From: Ectobacillus sp048976805
GTDB lineage: Bacteria; Bacillota; Bacilli; Bacillales; Bacillaceae_G
DNA length: 64,000 nt
NCBI GenBank assembly: GCA_048976805.1
Contig: JBHGUR010000113.1
Span: forward strand, 1 to 64,000
Direction of reading: 5' to 3'
Part shown: positions 25,076 through 32,805 of the stretch, piece by piece
How positions within the stretch are numbered: the first letter of the stretch is position 1
How the letters are laid out: each line of letters begins with the position of its first letter
Translations under genes and position numbers: made by a program
Notes under the pieces: model-generated
What the model was told of the DNA's origin: nothing
Databases searched by the model: none
What the model saw: only the letters and a program-made list of their open reading frames with translations

Positions 25076-25858
25076 ATGGCAAAAATGCGGACAGTATTCA
25101 CGGAACTGCAAAAACAAAACAAAAAAGCGTTCGTGCCGTACATTATGGCCGGGGACGGCGGCATGGAGAAGTTTAAGGAAAATATTATGTTTCTCGACCA
25201 GGCCGGCGCCAGCGTGCTGGAAATCGGAATTCCGTTTTCCGATCCGGTAGCCGACGGCCCGACAATTCAGCGCGCCGGCAAACGGGCGTTGGAGAGCGGC
25301 ACAACATTGGATGGGATTTTTCAAGCTTTAGCGGAGGTGCGCCCGCTTGTATCTGTTCCATTTGTGCTGATGACATATTTAAATCCGATTCTTGCGTTTG
25401 GAAAAGAGCGGTTTGTACAGTGCTGCATCGAAGCCGGAGTAGACGGTTTGATTATTCCGGACTTGCCGTTTGAAGAAAAAGAAATTATACATCCGTTGCT
25501 AAAAGAAGCGGAGATCTCGTTAATTCAGCTTGTCACGCTGACAAGCCCGCCCGAGCGCCTCCAAAAAATCGCAAGCGAAGCGGAAGGCTTTTTATATGCG
25601 GTAACGGTGACCGGTGTAACAGGGGCAAGACGGGAGTTTCAAGACAGCTTGTACGGGTATTTGCAGCAAGTAAAAAAGATAAGCTCTATTCCGGTGCTGG
25701 CCGGGTTTGGCATTTCCGAGCCGGAGCAGGCGCGCGAGGTTGCGGCCGCTTGCGACGGCGTTGTCGTCGGTAGCCGTATTATCGATTTGTTGGAGGAACA
25801 GCGGCAAGTTGATATTCAGCGTCTGATTGCCGGCTTGAACAGCTATTCTTATAGATAA
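25076..25858 (+). CDS. trpA: Tryptophan synthase alpha subunit TrpA
   Basis: A 260-residue TIM-barrel lyase. The catalytic acids are Glu49 and Asp60 in LEIGIPFSDPVADGPTIQ, at the canonical positions. The phosphate site is VAGFGISEPEQ with VVGSRIID later. It cleaves indole-3-glycerol phosphate to indole for TrpB. It is the last gene of trpEGDCFBA. Confidence 0.96.
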   Translation: MAKMRTVFTELQKQNKKAFVPYIMAGDGGMEKFKENIMFLDQAGASVLEIGIPFSDPVADGPTIQRAGKRALESGTTLDGIFQALAEVRPLVSVPFVLMTYLNPILAFGKERFVQCCIEAGVDGLIIPDLPFEEKEIIHPLLKEAEISLIQLVTLTSPPERLQKIASEAEGFLYAVTVTGVTGARREFQDSLYGYLQQVKKISSIPVLAGFGISEPEQAREVAAACDGVVVGSRIIDLLEEQRQVDIQRLIAGLNSYSYR

Positions 25859-25862
25859 GACA

Positions 25863-25893
25863 CACAAAGCACGGGGGTACCCCGTGCTTTGTG
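25863..25893 (+). terminator. Hairpin ending the trp operon
   Basis: CACAAAGCACGGGG (25863-25876) and CCCCGTGCTTTGTG (25880-25893) form a perfect 14-bp stem. There is no T-run after it on either strand, so it may act as an mRNA 3' stabiliser or an inefficient terminator. Confidence 0.6.
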
Positions 25894-25915
25894 CAATGAT
25901 TGAACCCTGATTTTT

Positions 25916-26045
25916 GTTATGTAGAAGAAAACGTCGGCGGCACTCGCTTCCTCTCTCCGGTTTTCCATCGCGTGGGGCAGGCATAGGTTTTGACCGCTCC
26001 TATGCATGGCCAGATACCCTCTCCCCATTATAAAATCCCGATTTT
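25916..26045 (-). repeat. Repeat B, partial copy
   Basis: Reverse orientation. CTTCCTCTCTCCGGTTTTCC, GGGGCAGGCATAGGTTTTGA and GCCAGATACCCTCTCCCC are in family order. It abuts the next full copy. Confidence 0.7.
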
Positions 26046-26051
26046 TCTCCA

Positions 26052-26248
26052 CTATATATCCAACTTATAATTTGGAAATCTACCTTGCGGCTATGTAGAA
26101 TAACCAGCAACTTGTACTTGCTTTCTCTCTTTGGTTTTCCGTTGCATGGGGCAGGCATAGGTTTTGACCGCTTCTATGCATAGCCGGATATTCTCTCCCT
26201 TTTCAAAAGAAAGGTTTTATGTTGTTTTTTTAACTTGTATTTATATAT
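26052..26248 (-). repeat. Repeat B, full-length copy
   Basis: A 197-bp reverse-orientation copy from CTATATATCCAAC to TTGTATTTATATAT, matching 17886-18084 over its length. A 90-bp AT-rich spacer to the next copy contains the near-palindrome AAACTGTTATATAATAGTTT. The whole 25894-26693 stretch has no gene. Confidence 0.85.
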
Positions 26249-26337
26249 CGTTATTCTTAATAATCTGTAATAAAACTGTATCCATATTTAACAAACTGTT
26301 ATATAATAGTTTATAACTTATGCGGGATGCAAACCTT

Positions 26338-26534
26338 CTATATATATCCAATTTATTATTTGGACATATATATCGCGGCTAAGGAGAACAAATAGCAACT
26401 TGTACTTGCTTCCTCTCTCTGGTTTTCCGTCGCATGGGGCAGGAATAGGTTTTGACCGCTTCTATGCATAGCCGGATGCTCTCTCCCCTTTCAAAAGAAA
26501 GGTTTTATGTTCTTTTTTAACTTGTATTTATATA
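26338..26534 (-). repeat. Repeat B, full-length copy
   Basis: A 197-bp direct repeat of the 26052-26248 copy. Its far end (TTGTATTTATATA) runs into the 8-bp duplication of MITE copy A2, so the MITE inserted at the edge of an existing repeat B. Confidence 0.85.
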
Positions 26535-26537
26535 AAA

Positions 26538-26664
26538 GGCTCTGTTAAATTTGATTGTTGATTTTCCACTACAGGCGGACGCTTTCTGCGGACGGGGCCG
26601 AGCCGCTTTTCCCGCTGGAGTCGCCGTTTTTCGTTCCAAATCAACATTAGCCTTTAACAGAGCC
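26538..26664 (+). mobile_element. MITE-like element, copy A2 (127 bp)
   Basis: The ends are GGCTCTGTTAAA and TTTAACAGAGCC, flanked on both sides by the exact 8-bp repeat ATATAAAA (26530-26537, 26665-26672). Same orientation as A1. It lies 29 bp upstream of the lactate permease start codon, so that gene's promoter either lies inside the element or has been pushed upstream. Confidence 0.88.
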
Positions 26665-26693
26665 ATATAAAAAAGATAGAGAAGGTGATACAT

Positions 26694-28196
26694 ATGGAAA
26701 CTTTCATTGCGCTTAGTCCGATTTTTAGCATCTTTTTATTTTTGTTTTTACTCAAACAAACCTCGTTGCGCGCTGCTGTTTTGTCGTATATCGTGACGCT
26801 TTTCGTTGTCCTGCTATATCCGTCTTTTCAGATTGGAACAAATGTAATTGGATATGCAACGATAAAGGGGGCGCTCATTTGCTTCGTCGTCGGATACGTT
26901 TTGTTTTTCGGCATTTTTTTATTTCACCTTATGAATAAAATCGGAGGCATTTCTTCAATCGGCTCCTTCATTTCATCAGTTACAAACGATAGATTAATGC
27001 AGACGCTGCTATTGTGTTTTGGCTTATGCCCGCTCATCGAATCGGCAAGCGGTTTTGGCATCGGCTTTATGGTGGCCGCGCCCATTTTTTTATCGCTCGG
27101 ATATCCGCCGTTTCAAGCGGCGTTATTGTCATTTATCGGTTTGCTGGCAAGCTCATGGGGGGCGCTGGCGACTGGAACGATTATTGGCTCGCAGCTTGTA
27201 GAAATGCCTCTTGTGGAAATGGGGACGGGAACAGCAATCTTAAGCGCGCCCGTATTTGCTTACTTCATCATTGCCGCCCTATACATAGTAGGCGGCTGGA
27301 GCGCGCTAAAGCAAAAGTGGAAGGAAGCCGGCATGTTCTTTCTATTATTCTCATTATCTATTTTTCTCTTTAGCAAGTTTATTAGTGTAGAGCTGGCCGG
27401 GGTGCTTGCTTCGATTATTACGACGTCATTCGGTCTAGGCGTCATTAAAGCGAACGCGGCTAAACAAAATGACGTATATTCGCAGCACGCCGCCGCTGTT
27501 TCAGCGGAGAAGGACGGAACTATTTTTAAAATTTTAAGCCCGTATTTATTTTTAACAGTATGTATTTTGCTATCCCGTCTTGTGCCATCCTTGCAGCATA
27601 CGCTCCATTCTTATTTCATACTTGACTTGCCTTCTTATTCCTACAAGCTTGAATTACTGTATTCACCTGGTTTTTGGCTTGGTGTGACTTGTTTATTTAC
27701 GATTATATTGTTTCGGGTTTCGCCGCGTATCGTAAAGGAATCTCTTATTCTTACTATAAAGCAATGGATTCCGTTCGCGGTTACAACGACGATGTTCATC
27801 GCAGTTTCAGAGATTATGGGAGAAGCGGGGATGCACCAATTGCTTGCTAAGGCGGCCGGAGAAGCGTTTGGGCAGGCGTTTATTTTGATCGCGCCGTTTA
27901 TTGGGGCAATCGGCGGCTTTTTGACAGGAAGCAATGCCGGCTCTAACGCAATGTTTATTAAGCTGCAAATGCAAACGGCGCAAAACATCGGTCTGCCGTG
28001 GCAAGCGATTACGATGAGCCATAATGCAAGCTCTTCTATTTCCACAATTGCCTGTCCATCGCGGATTACCCTTGGCGTTTACTTATGCAACATTCCATTT
28101 CGCGAAAACGAGCTGCTTCGCAAAACGGCGCTGCTTATATTGGGAGCGGTTCTGCTTATTGTGGCGGAAACGGCGATTTGGAGCTTTTTTTGGTGA
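26694..28196 (+). CDS. L-lactate permease family (LctP) transporter
   Basis: A 500-residue membrane protein with about 12-13 hydrophobic segments. LctP-type features are LCFGLCPLIESASGFGIGFMVAAPIFLSLG, FIGLLASSWGALATGTIIG, and the C-terminal GGFLTGSNAGSNAMFIKLQMQTAQNIGLPW with MSHNASSSISTIACPSRI. The family takes up L-lactate, glycolate or related monocarboxylates by proton symport. The frame extends to a GTG at 26685, but that lies within the GAAGGTG site, so ATG 26694 is chosen. There is no neighbouring lactate utilisation gene. Confidence 0.87.
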   Translation: METFIALSPIFSIFLFLFLLKQTSLRAAVLSYIVTLFVVLLYPSFQIGTNVIGYATIKGALICFVVGYVLFFGIFLFHLMNKIGGISSIGSFISSVTNDRLMQTLLLCFGLCPLIESASGFGIGFMVAAPIFLSLGYPPFQAALLSFIGLLASSWGALATGTIIGSQLVEMPLVEMGTGTAILSAPVFAYFIIAALYIVGGWSALKQKWKEAGMFFLLFSLSIFLFSKFISVELAGVLASIITTSFGLGVIKANAAKQNDVYSQHAAAVSAEKDGTIFKILSPYLFLTVCILLSRLVPSLQHTLHSYFILDLPSYSYKLELLYSPGFWLGVTCLFTIILFRVSPRIVKESLILTIKQWIPFAVTTTMFIAVSEIMGEAGMHQLLAKAAGEAFGQAFILIAPFIGAIGGFLTGSNAGSNAMFIKLQMQTAQNIGLPWQAITMSHNASSSISTIACPSRITLGVYLCNIPFRENELLRKTALLILGAVLLIVAETAIWSFFW

Positions 28197-28327
28197 AATA
28201 AAAAACATAGCAATTGTGCTTATGTGTAAAATGGGAAAAAATTCAAATTATTGTTGGAGTTGCGAACAATCTAGAAGGCATGCCTGCTTTATAATGATGG
28301 TAAACTGTTGCGAAAAGGGGAATCGCT

Positions 28328-29443
28328 ATGGAAAGTTCCACATTGGAAAAGTTAAAGCATGCAAATCGAAGTTCGTCTTTGCTAGAAACAACAAGCGGCC
28401 CGCGCCTTATCTTTTGGGAACTGACAGAAGGGTGCAACTTGCACTGCATTCACTGCCGCGCGGAGGCGCAGCCGGAACGCTCTCCAGAGGAATTAACAAC
28501 ATTGGAGGCATATGATGTCATTGACCAAATTGCGGAATTTGCGAAACCAATTTTAATACTAACAGGAGGAGAGCCGCTTTATCGGCCCGACTTCTTTGAT
28601 ATCGCAAGCTATGCGAACCAAAAGGGCATTACATTGGCGATGGCCTCAAATGGCACGTTAATTACAGAAGAAATCGCCCGCAAAATTAAGAATACAGGCA
28701 TCAAGCGGGTTGCCATCAGTATCGACGGACCGACTGCCGAGGTTCACGATAAGTTTCGCGGCTTGCCGGGTTCTTTGCAGCAGGCGCTGATTGGCGCTGG
28801 ACATGTGAAGCAGCAAGGATTAGAGCTGCAGTTTAATATGACGATTACGACGCATAATGTTGATTATATGGAAAAAATGATTGAGCTCGCTAAGGATATG
28901 GAAGTTGATGCGCTTCATTTATTTATGCTTGTCCCGGTCGGCTGCGGCGTGCAAATCGCTGAAAGCAATATGCTAAGTGCAAAAAAATATGAAAAGGTAT
29001 TAGAGTGGTTTTATGATCGTTCCCGTGAAGTCGATTTTGAAATGCGCGCGACATGCGCTCCACATTACTACCGGATTATGCGCCAAAAAGCGAAGGAATA
29101 CGGCGAGAGAATTACAGTAAAAACGCACGGCATGGCCGCTGTTACAAAAGGGTGCTTGGCTGGAAGCGGCGTTTGTTTTATCTCTCATAAAGGAGAAGTT
29201 CGTCCGTGCGGCTATTTGCCGGTAACAGTTGGAGATATTCGTGAGGAGAGGCTCGAATCGATTTGGAACAACTCCGAAGTATTTAGGCAGCTGCGCAATC
29301 CGTATTTGCTTGGCGGTAAATGTGGGCTATGCGAATATATGAAGATATGCTCAGGCTGCCGCGCTCGCGCTTATTATGTAAAGGGCAGCTACTTGGCAGA
29401 GGAACCATACTGCATATATAAGCCAAAACCGCAGCGCATTTAA
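28328..29443 (+). CDS. Radical SAM/SPASM enzyme, NirJ/AhbD-like
   Basis: A 371-residue protein. The radical SAM cluster motif is CNLHCIHC (about 37-44) after RLIFWELTEG. TGGEPLYRPDF, the SAM-binding GGEP, follows, and then MASNGTLI and AISIDGPTAEVHDKFRG. The C-terminal SPASM part has GCLAGSGVCFISHKGEVRPCGYLP and CGLCEYMKICSGCRARAYY, enough Cys for one or two auxiliary clusters. This resembles the group that includes NirJ and the Fe-coproporphyrin decarboxylase AhbD, as well as peptide-modifying enzymes. No precursor peptide or heme gene is adjacent, so the substrate is open. Confidence 0.82.
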   Translation: MESSTLEKLKHANRSSSLLETTSGPRLIFWELTEGCNLHCIHCRAEAQPERSPEELTTLEAYDVIDQIAEFAKPILILTGGEPLYRPDFFDIASYANQKGITLAMASNGTLITEEIARKIKNTGIKRVAISIDGPTAEVHDKFRGLPGSLQQALIGAGHVKQQGLELQFNMTITTHNVDYMEKMIELAKDMEVDALHLFMLVPVGCGVQIAESNMLSAKKYEKVLEWFYDRSREVDFEMRATCAPHYYRIMRQKAKEYGERITVKTHGMAAVTKGCLAGSGVCFISHKGEVRPCGYLPVTVGDIREERLESIWNNSEVFRQLRNPYLLGGKCGLCEYMKICSGCRARAYYVKGSYLAEEPYCIYKPKPQRI

Positions 29444-29452
29444 CATGTAGAA

Positions 29453-29480
29453 AGGCTGACTGCATAGGTCAGCCTATTTG
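29453..29480 (+). terminator. Terminator after the radical SAM gene
   Basis: AGGCTGAC (29453-29460) and GTCAGCCT (29468-29475), then ATTTGCTTT. The stem overlaps the end of the convergent gene. Confidence 0.65.
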
Positions 29481-29773
29481 CTTTGGAGCGCTTCTTGCTC
29501 TTTATATAATCGGTCTATCGTCGTCACGATCTCCATTACTTCATTTCTTTCCAAATAAATGGGCTCGGATTGGGCCCGCAGCAATACGGCTACATTGGAG
29601 CTGTGGATAAATAGTGTCCCGTATTCGCGCTTGATGTACAGCTTCGGTTCTTTTTCTTCCTCAAACAATATTTTCACAATTTCAACCGCCTTTGTGTCAA
29701 GCTTTGCTAACAATTGCTCATATTCCGCTTGCAGCCGCTTGAATTCCTCGCGTTTGATTTCCAACGCTTCCAC
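29474..29773 (-). CDS. Uncharacterised 99-aa coiled-coil protein
   Basis: A small acidic/basic helical protein: residues 1-45 form a probable coiled coil (EEFKRLQAEYEQLLAKLDTKAVEIVKILFEEE). A beta-like middle (PKLYIKREYGTLFIHSSNVAVLLRA) and a final helix follow. GTG start with AAAGGATG about 9 nt upstream. No family is recognised and it is a single-gene unit. Confidence 0.65.
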   Translation of the reverse strand: MEALEIKREEFKRLQAEYEQLLAKLDTKAVEIVKILFEEEKEPKLYIKREYGTLFIHSSNVAVLLRAQSEPIYLERNEVMEIVTTIDRLYKEQEALQSK

Positions 29774-30006
29774 CGAAAATCATCCTTTCTTTGTTGTATG
29801 CAGCTTTTCTATTATAAAGGAGCAAATAAATCAAAACGCGATTATCATCAGAGTGAAGCGAAAATGTAAACGGGCTGTAACGGTTTTTTATGATATGTAA
29901 TGCGGCTTGTTTTGGATGAAGAGAGTAGAATGTTTAAAAAATTTGTGCTATTTTATATTAGTTATAGTATGGTTATATAAGCATGAGGAATAAAGGAGAA
30001 ATAGGG

Positions 30007-31665
30007 ATGAAAAAAAGGGGCATTTGGACTGGCTACCTCGTTTTCGTGGCGGTTTGGCTATACGGGACAAGCATGATAGAAGAGAGCGCCAATGAAGGTG
30101 TGCGCGGCTTTATCAGGCATAGCAGGATAGAGGAGGTTGTATTGATTGCGGTGTCTTGCGGCTTGATTTATTATTTGCTGACAAGACAAAAGCAATTTGA
30201 GGATAAAGAGCGGGAGGAGCAGCAGCTGAGCACTCTCATTAATTCGATGGCCGATTTTGTTAACTTCAAGGATGGCGAAGGAAGATGGATTCAGGCAAAC
30301 GAGTTCGGTTTAAAGCTGTTTCAGCTAGAGCATGTAAATTACAGGGGAAAGAAAGATTCTGAGCTTGCAGAATATACGTCATTTTATAAAGAAGCGCTAG
30401 CACAGTGCGAGATATCGGATGAAAGAACGTGGCAGGCTAGAAAAGTGACGCGCTGTGAGGAGGTTGTGCCGCTTCCAGATGGCGGGGCGAAGACGTTCGA
30501 TACAATCAAGGTTCCCTTATTTTATGAAGATGGCCGCCGTAAAGCGCTTGTTGTGATCGGCCGCGATATTACCGAGCGAAAGCTGGCGGAACAGAAATTA
30601 TCAGAAAGCGAGCAGCGTTACAAATCGTTGTTTGAATATAACCCCGATCTTGTATATATGGTTGGGTTAGATGGCAGAATTACAAATGTGAATCCGCAGT
30701 TTGAAGTATTTACCGGATATAAGGGAGAGGAATTTATCGGAAGGCAGCTGTTTGAGGTTTTGCATGTTAAAGATCAAGCTCGAGTACGAAACGAGTTTTA
30801 TAAAATCCTCGAGACGGGAATGAGTTCCGCGGATTATGAGGCGGAGATTGTAAGAAAGGACGGAACGAAAATCAACGTCAGGTCGACCTTCGTTCCGATG
30901 ATAATTGACAATAAAATGGTCGGCATTATCGGCTACAGCAAGGATGTTACGAAAATTAAAGAAACAGAGGAAAGATTGAGACGTACGGAAAAGTTGTCTG
31001 TCGCGGGCGAATTGGCCGCCGGTGTCGCCCATGAAATCCGCAATCCGCTCACCGCTTTAAAGGGGTTTGTACAGTTGCTGCAGCAAAGCGACCAGGGGCA
31101 GCAGCATTATTACGAGATTATGCTAAACGAGCTGGACCGCATTAACCATATTGTCGGGGAACTGCTCGTATTGGCGAAGCCGCAAGGGCTCATCTTTGAA
31201 AAACGGAATGTAGCAAGCATCATGAACGATGTAATTGCTTTATTGCAGTCGCAAGCAAATTTCTACGGTGCGGAAATATCCCTTAAAGTACAAGATGATA
31301 TTCCGCTAATCGAATGTGAAGCAAACCAATTGAAGCAATTATTTATCAATTTAATTAAAAACTCGTTTGAGGCCGATTCTACGAAAATAGAAATTGTGCT
31401 TGCGTGCAAGGGAGAAGGAGAATTATCCATACGAATTACGGATAATGGGTGCGGGATTCCAAAGGAACGGATGAAGCACCTCGGGGAACCGTTTTTCTCT
31501 TATAAGGAAAAGGGGACGGGGCTCGGATTGACGGTAAGCTACCGGATTGTCGAATCGCATAATGGAAAAATTGCATTTACAAGCGAAGTAGATAAAGGAA
31601 CAACTGTAGAAATGATGTTTCCTATCAAGAAAAGCGGAGCTGGCTTGTTCAGGCGCAAAAGCTAA
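30007..31665 (+). CDS. Membrane-linked PAS histidine kinase, sporulation-kinase type
   Basis: A 552-residue kinase. Residues 1-60 hold two hydrophobic segments. A first PAS domain follows (about 75-195, MADFVNFKDGEGRWIQANE, ending in GRDITERK) and a second one (about 205-325, YNPDLVYMVGLDGRITNVN, ending in GYSKDVTKIKETEE). The H-box is AGELAAGVAHEIRNPLTALKGF. N-box (LFINLIKNSFEAD), G1 (ITDNGCGIP) and G2 (KGTGLGLTVSYRI) complete an intact kinase core. This is the layout of KinA-KinE sporulation kinases, and no response regulator is adjacent, as for those orphans. AAAGGAG precedes ATG 30007. Its last dozen codons lie inside repeat C. Confidence 0.88.
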   Translation: MKKRGIWTGYLVFVAVWLYGTSMIEESANEGVRGFIRHSRIEEVVLIAVSCGLIYYLLTRQKQFEDKEREEQQLSTLINSMADFVNFKDGEGRWIQANEFGLKLFQLEHVNYRGKKDSELAEYTSFYKEALAQCEISDERTWQARKVTRCEEVVPLPDGGAKTFDTIKVPLFYEDGRRKALVVIGRDITERKLAEQKLSESEQRYKSLFEYNPDLVYMVGLDGRITNVNPQFEVFTGYKGEEFIGRQLFEVLHVKDQARVRNEFYKILETGMSSADYEAEIVRKDGTKINVRSTFVPMIIDNKMVGIIGYSKDVTKIKETEERLRRTEKLSVAGELAAGVAHEIRNPLTALKGFVQLLQQSDQGQQHYYEIMLNELDRINHIVGELLVLAKPQGLIFEKRNVASIMNDVIALLQSQANFYGAEISLKVQDDIPLIECEANQLKQLFINLIKNSFEADSTKIEIVLACKGEGELSIRITDNGCGIPKERMKHLGEPFFSYKEKGTGLGLTVSYRIVESHNGKIAFTSEVDKGTTVEMMFPIKKSGAGLFRRKS

Positions 31666-31765
31666 GGTTCTTCGGCCAGAAAGGAGCTTTTTTCCTTTGT
31701 GGGAGAAGATTCTTAGCTGGGAGCGCCTAGCCGGCGGAGCTAGACAATCCGGACGAGCCATCCGT
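31640..31765 (+). repeat. Repeat C, copy 1 (overlaps the kinase 3' end)
   Basis: The stretch beginning AGAAAAGCGG and including CAGGCGCAAAAGCTAAGG is nearly identical to the reverse complement of 32905-32955. Downstream, CTTAGCT, GCGCC and a CCGGCGGAGCTAGACAA end complete an imperfect palindrome. The kinase codons for the final residues GLFRRKS are part of it. Confidence 0.65.
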
Positions 31766-31799
31766 TTATAAAAATATAAGAAAATTTAGGGAATAGGGG

Positions 31800-31828
31800 T
31801 TTACAAAAACTTACTAACTGCGTATACT
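31800..31828 (+). promoter_or_regulatory. Sigma-A promoter of the small-peptide cluster
   Basis: TTTACA (31800-31805) and TATACT (31823-31828) with a 17-nt spacer, about 43 nt before the first small ORF. Confidence 0.7.
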
Positions 31829-31870
31829 GGAAGAGTAAGAAAAAATTCCCAAAAAAGGAGGTCGAATGAA

Positions 31871-31951
31871 ATGATTGTAACGCCAATAACGACAACACGC
31901 GCTACAGCTGCATATGCAATACTCTATTCGACCGAACCGACGGGAAAGTGA
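31871..31951 (+). CDS. 26-aa leader peptide
   Basis: MIVTPITTTRATAAYAILYS followed by TEPTGK and a stop. A near-perfect AAAGGAGGT is 8 nt before the ATG and a good promoter is just upstream, so translation is likely. There is no known family. It precedes three tandem hairpins, the last with a T-run, and then three yrzI-type genes, so it may act as a leader ORF that affects readthrough. Confidence 0.55.
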   Translation: MIVTPITTTRATAAYAILYSTEPTGK

Positions 31952-31980
31952 AAATCGCTCAAATTGCGTAAACCATTCCG

Positions 31981-32093
31981 CCGCAGGGACGAATAGTTTC
32001 CTGCGGCTTTCGTATGCCCGCCGCAGGAAAACTTGGCTTTCTGTGGCCTTTCTATGCCTGCCGCAGAAAGCTTCGGACTTCTGCGGCTTTTTT
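31981..32093 (+). repeat. Three tandem 40-nt hairpin units ending in a terminator
   Basis: Units start at 31981, 32021 and 32061, exactly 40 nt apart. Each opens with CCGCAG and closes with CTGCGG or CTGTGG at its 21st base, with a CTTT-x-TATGCC-x-G linker. The third has the longest stem (GCCGCAGAAAG with CTTCTGCGGC) and six T's after it, a proper intrinsic terminator. It lies between the 26-aa ORF and the first yrzI-type gene. Confidence 0.8.
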
Positions 32094-32133
32094 GCGCGAT
32101 TTTCACAAGACAATAGGAAAGGGGGAAGGGGAT

Positions 32134-32289
32134 ATGACGCTTCATTTATTCTTTTTGACGATTATTGTGACAAAACGAAAACGTATGAAGGAAGAAGTGC
32201 AGCATAAGGCGCAAGTGCAGGATATGATGACCGATATGAAAGAACGCCAGCTGCACGCGTTATGGCTTGCTTCAAGGCAGTGCCAATAA
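32134..32289 (+). CDS. YrzI-family small protein, copy 1 (51 aa)
   Basis: It begins MTLHLFFLTIIVTKRKRMKE and ends MKERQLHALWLASRQCQ: a short hydrophobic N-terminus, a KRKR turn and a charged helix with MKERQ, as in the Bac_small_yrzI family. Members are often in tandem. In B. subtilis, as far as I recall, yrzI lies in a multi-peptide transcript that is cut by the ribosome-linked RNase Rae1. A small membrane-active peptide role is possible. GGGGGAAGGGG precedes the ATG. Confidence 0.75.
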   Translation: MTLHLFFLTIIVTKRKRMKEEVQHKAQVQDMMTDMKERQLHALWLASRQCQ

Positions 32290-32314
32290 AAATTAGGAAA
32301 CGGAGGGAATTGCT

Positions 32315-32437
32315 ATGGTGATAAATGTTTTGCTCTTTACGATTACTGTGGAAAAACGAAGCAAAAGCGCGCACGAACAATATGTGCAGCAGGTGATGGA
32401 GGAAATGAAGGAACGACAAGTATATTACTCGCTGTAA
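32315..32437 (+). CDS. YrzI-family small protein, copy 2 (40 aa)
   Basis: MVINVLLFTITVEKRSKSAH..., ending MEEMKERQVYYSL. Same three-part design as copy 1 but shorter. CGGAGGGAAT precedes the ATG, and the 25-nt gap to copy 1 indicates co-transcription. Function unknown; the family is small, and sporulation or toxicity have been proposed for members. Confidence 0.75.
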   Translation: MVINVLLFTITVEKRSKSAHEQYVQQVMEEMKERQVYYSL

Positions 32438-32454
32438 AAGGGAGGTGAGTAAGG

Positions 32455-32589
32455 ATGGTATTTAATTTCTTGTTTTTTACAATTGTTGTGAAAAAGCGCA
32501 AGCGCAGCGCGGAGGAAATGCGCCATGATGCGTGCGTACAACAGGCGATGGAAGAGCTGAAAGAGCGCCAGGCATACCGCGGTCTGTAA
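32455..32589 (+). CDS. YrzI-family small protein, copy 3 (44 aa)
   Basis: MVFNFLFFTIVVKKRKRSAEE..., ending MEELKERQAYRGL. This is the copy closest to the family pattern. GGGAGGTGAGTAAGG precedes the ATG, 17 nt after copy 2. The three intact copies share xFTIxVxKR and EExKERQ while the rest has diverged, so the duplications are old. Confidence 0.77.
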   Translation: MVFNFLFFTIVVKKRKRSAEEMRHDACVQQAMEELKERQAYRGL

Positions 32590-32619
32590 GCGGGGGATGC
32601 GAGAAAGGAGTTGGAGCGC

Positions 32620-32688
32620 ATGGTAATTTAAATAGAGGAATTAAAAGAGCGCCGAGCATATAGCGTAGTTTTGAAAATTAGGGAGAAA
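32620..32688 (+). pseudogene. Decayed fourth YrzI-family copy
   Basis: AAAGGAG and ATG 32620 open a frame reading MVI, a TAA stop, then IEELKERRAYSVVLK. The final ELKER-x-AY segment is that of copy 3, so this is a fourth copy with an internal deletion and a stop. Confidence 0.65.
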
Positions 32689-32702
32689 AGGAGATGGTGG
32701 CA

Positions 32703-32756
32703 ATGTTAATGCAACGTCAGGAAATGATTTGGATTGTGGAGGTAGATTCTGCATAG
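32703..32756 (+). CDS. 17-aa peptide ORF
   Basis: MLMQRQEMIWIVEVDSA, ATG 9 nt after AAAAGGAG. An earlier in-frame ATG at 32694 is too close to that site. It is the last ORF of the cluster, before a terminator. No family is known. The B. subtilis yrzI transcript also carries very short peptide ORFs, so a parallel is possible but unproven. Confidence 0.4.
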   Translation: MLMQRQEMIWIVEVDSA

Positions 32757-32763
32757 CAAACGG

Positions 32764-32798
32764 AAAGGGGGTGTTCCAAGATGGGAGCTCCCCTTTTT
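32764..32798 (+). terminator. Terminator of the small-peptide cluster
   Basis: AAAGGGGG (32764-32771) pairs with the CTCCCCTTT region (32789-32796), ending in TTTTT. Confidence 0.7.
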
Positions 32799-32805
32799 CT
32801 ATTTC

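Noticed and set aside
25863..25893. Strong 14-bp hairpin after trpA as a standard terminator
   Set aside because: There is no T-run on either strand, so I kept it as a hairpin of uncertain function rather than a confident intrinsic terminator.
31975..32094. The 40-nt tandem units as a CRISPR array
   Set aside because: Only three units, palindromic stems at fixed places, no unique spacers of regular length and no cas genes; they are repeated hairpins ending in a terminator.
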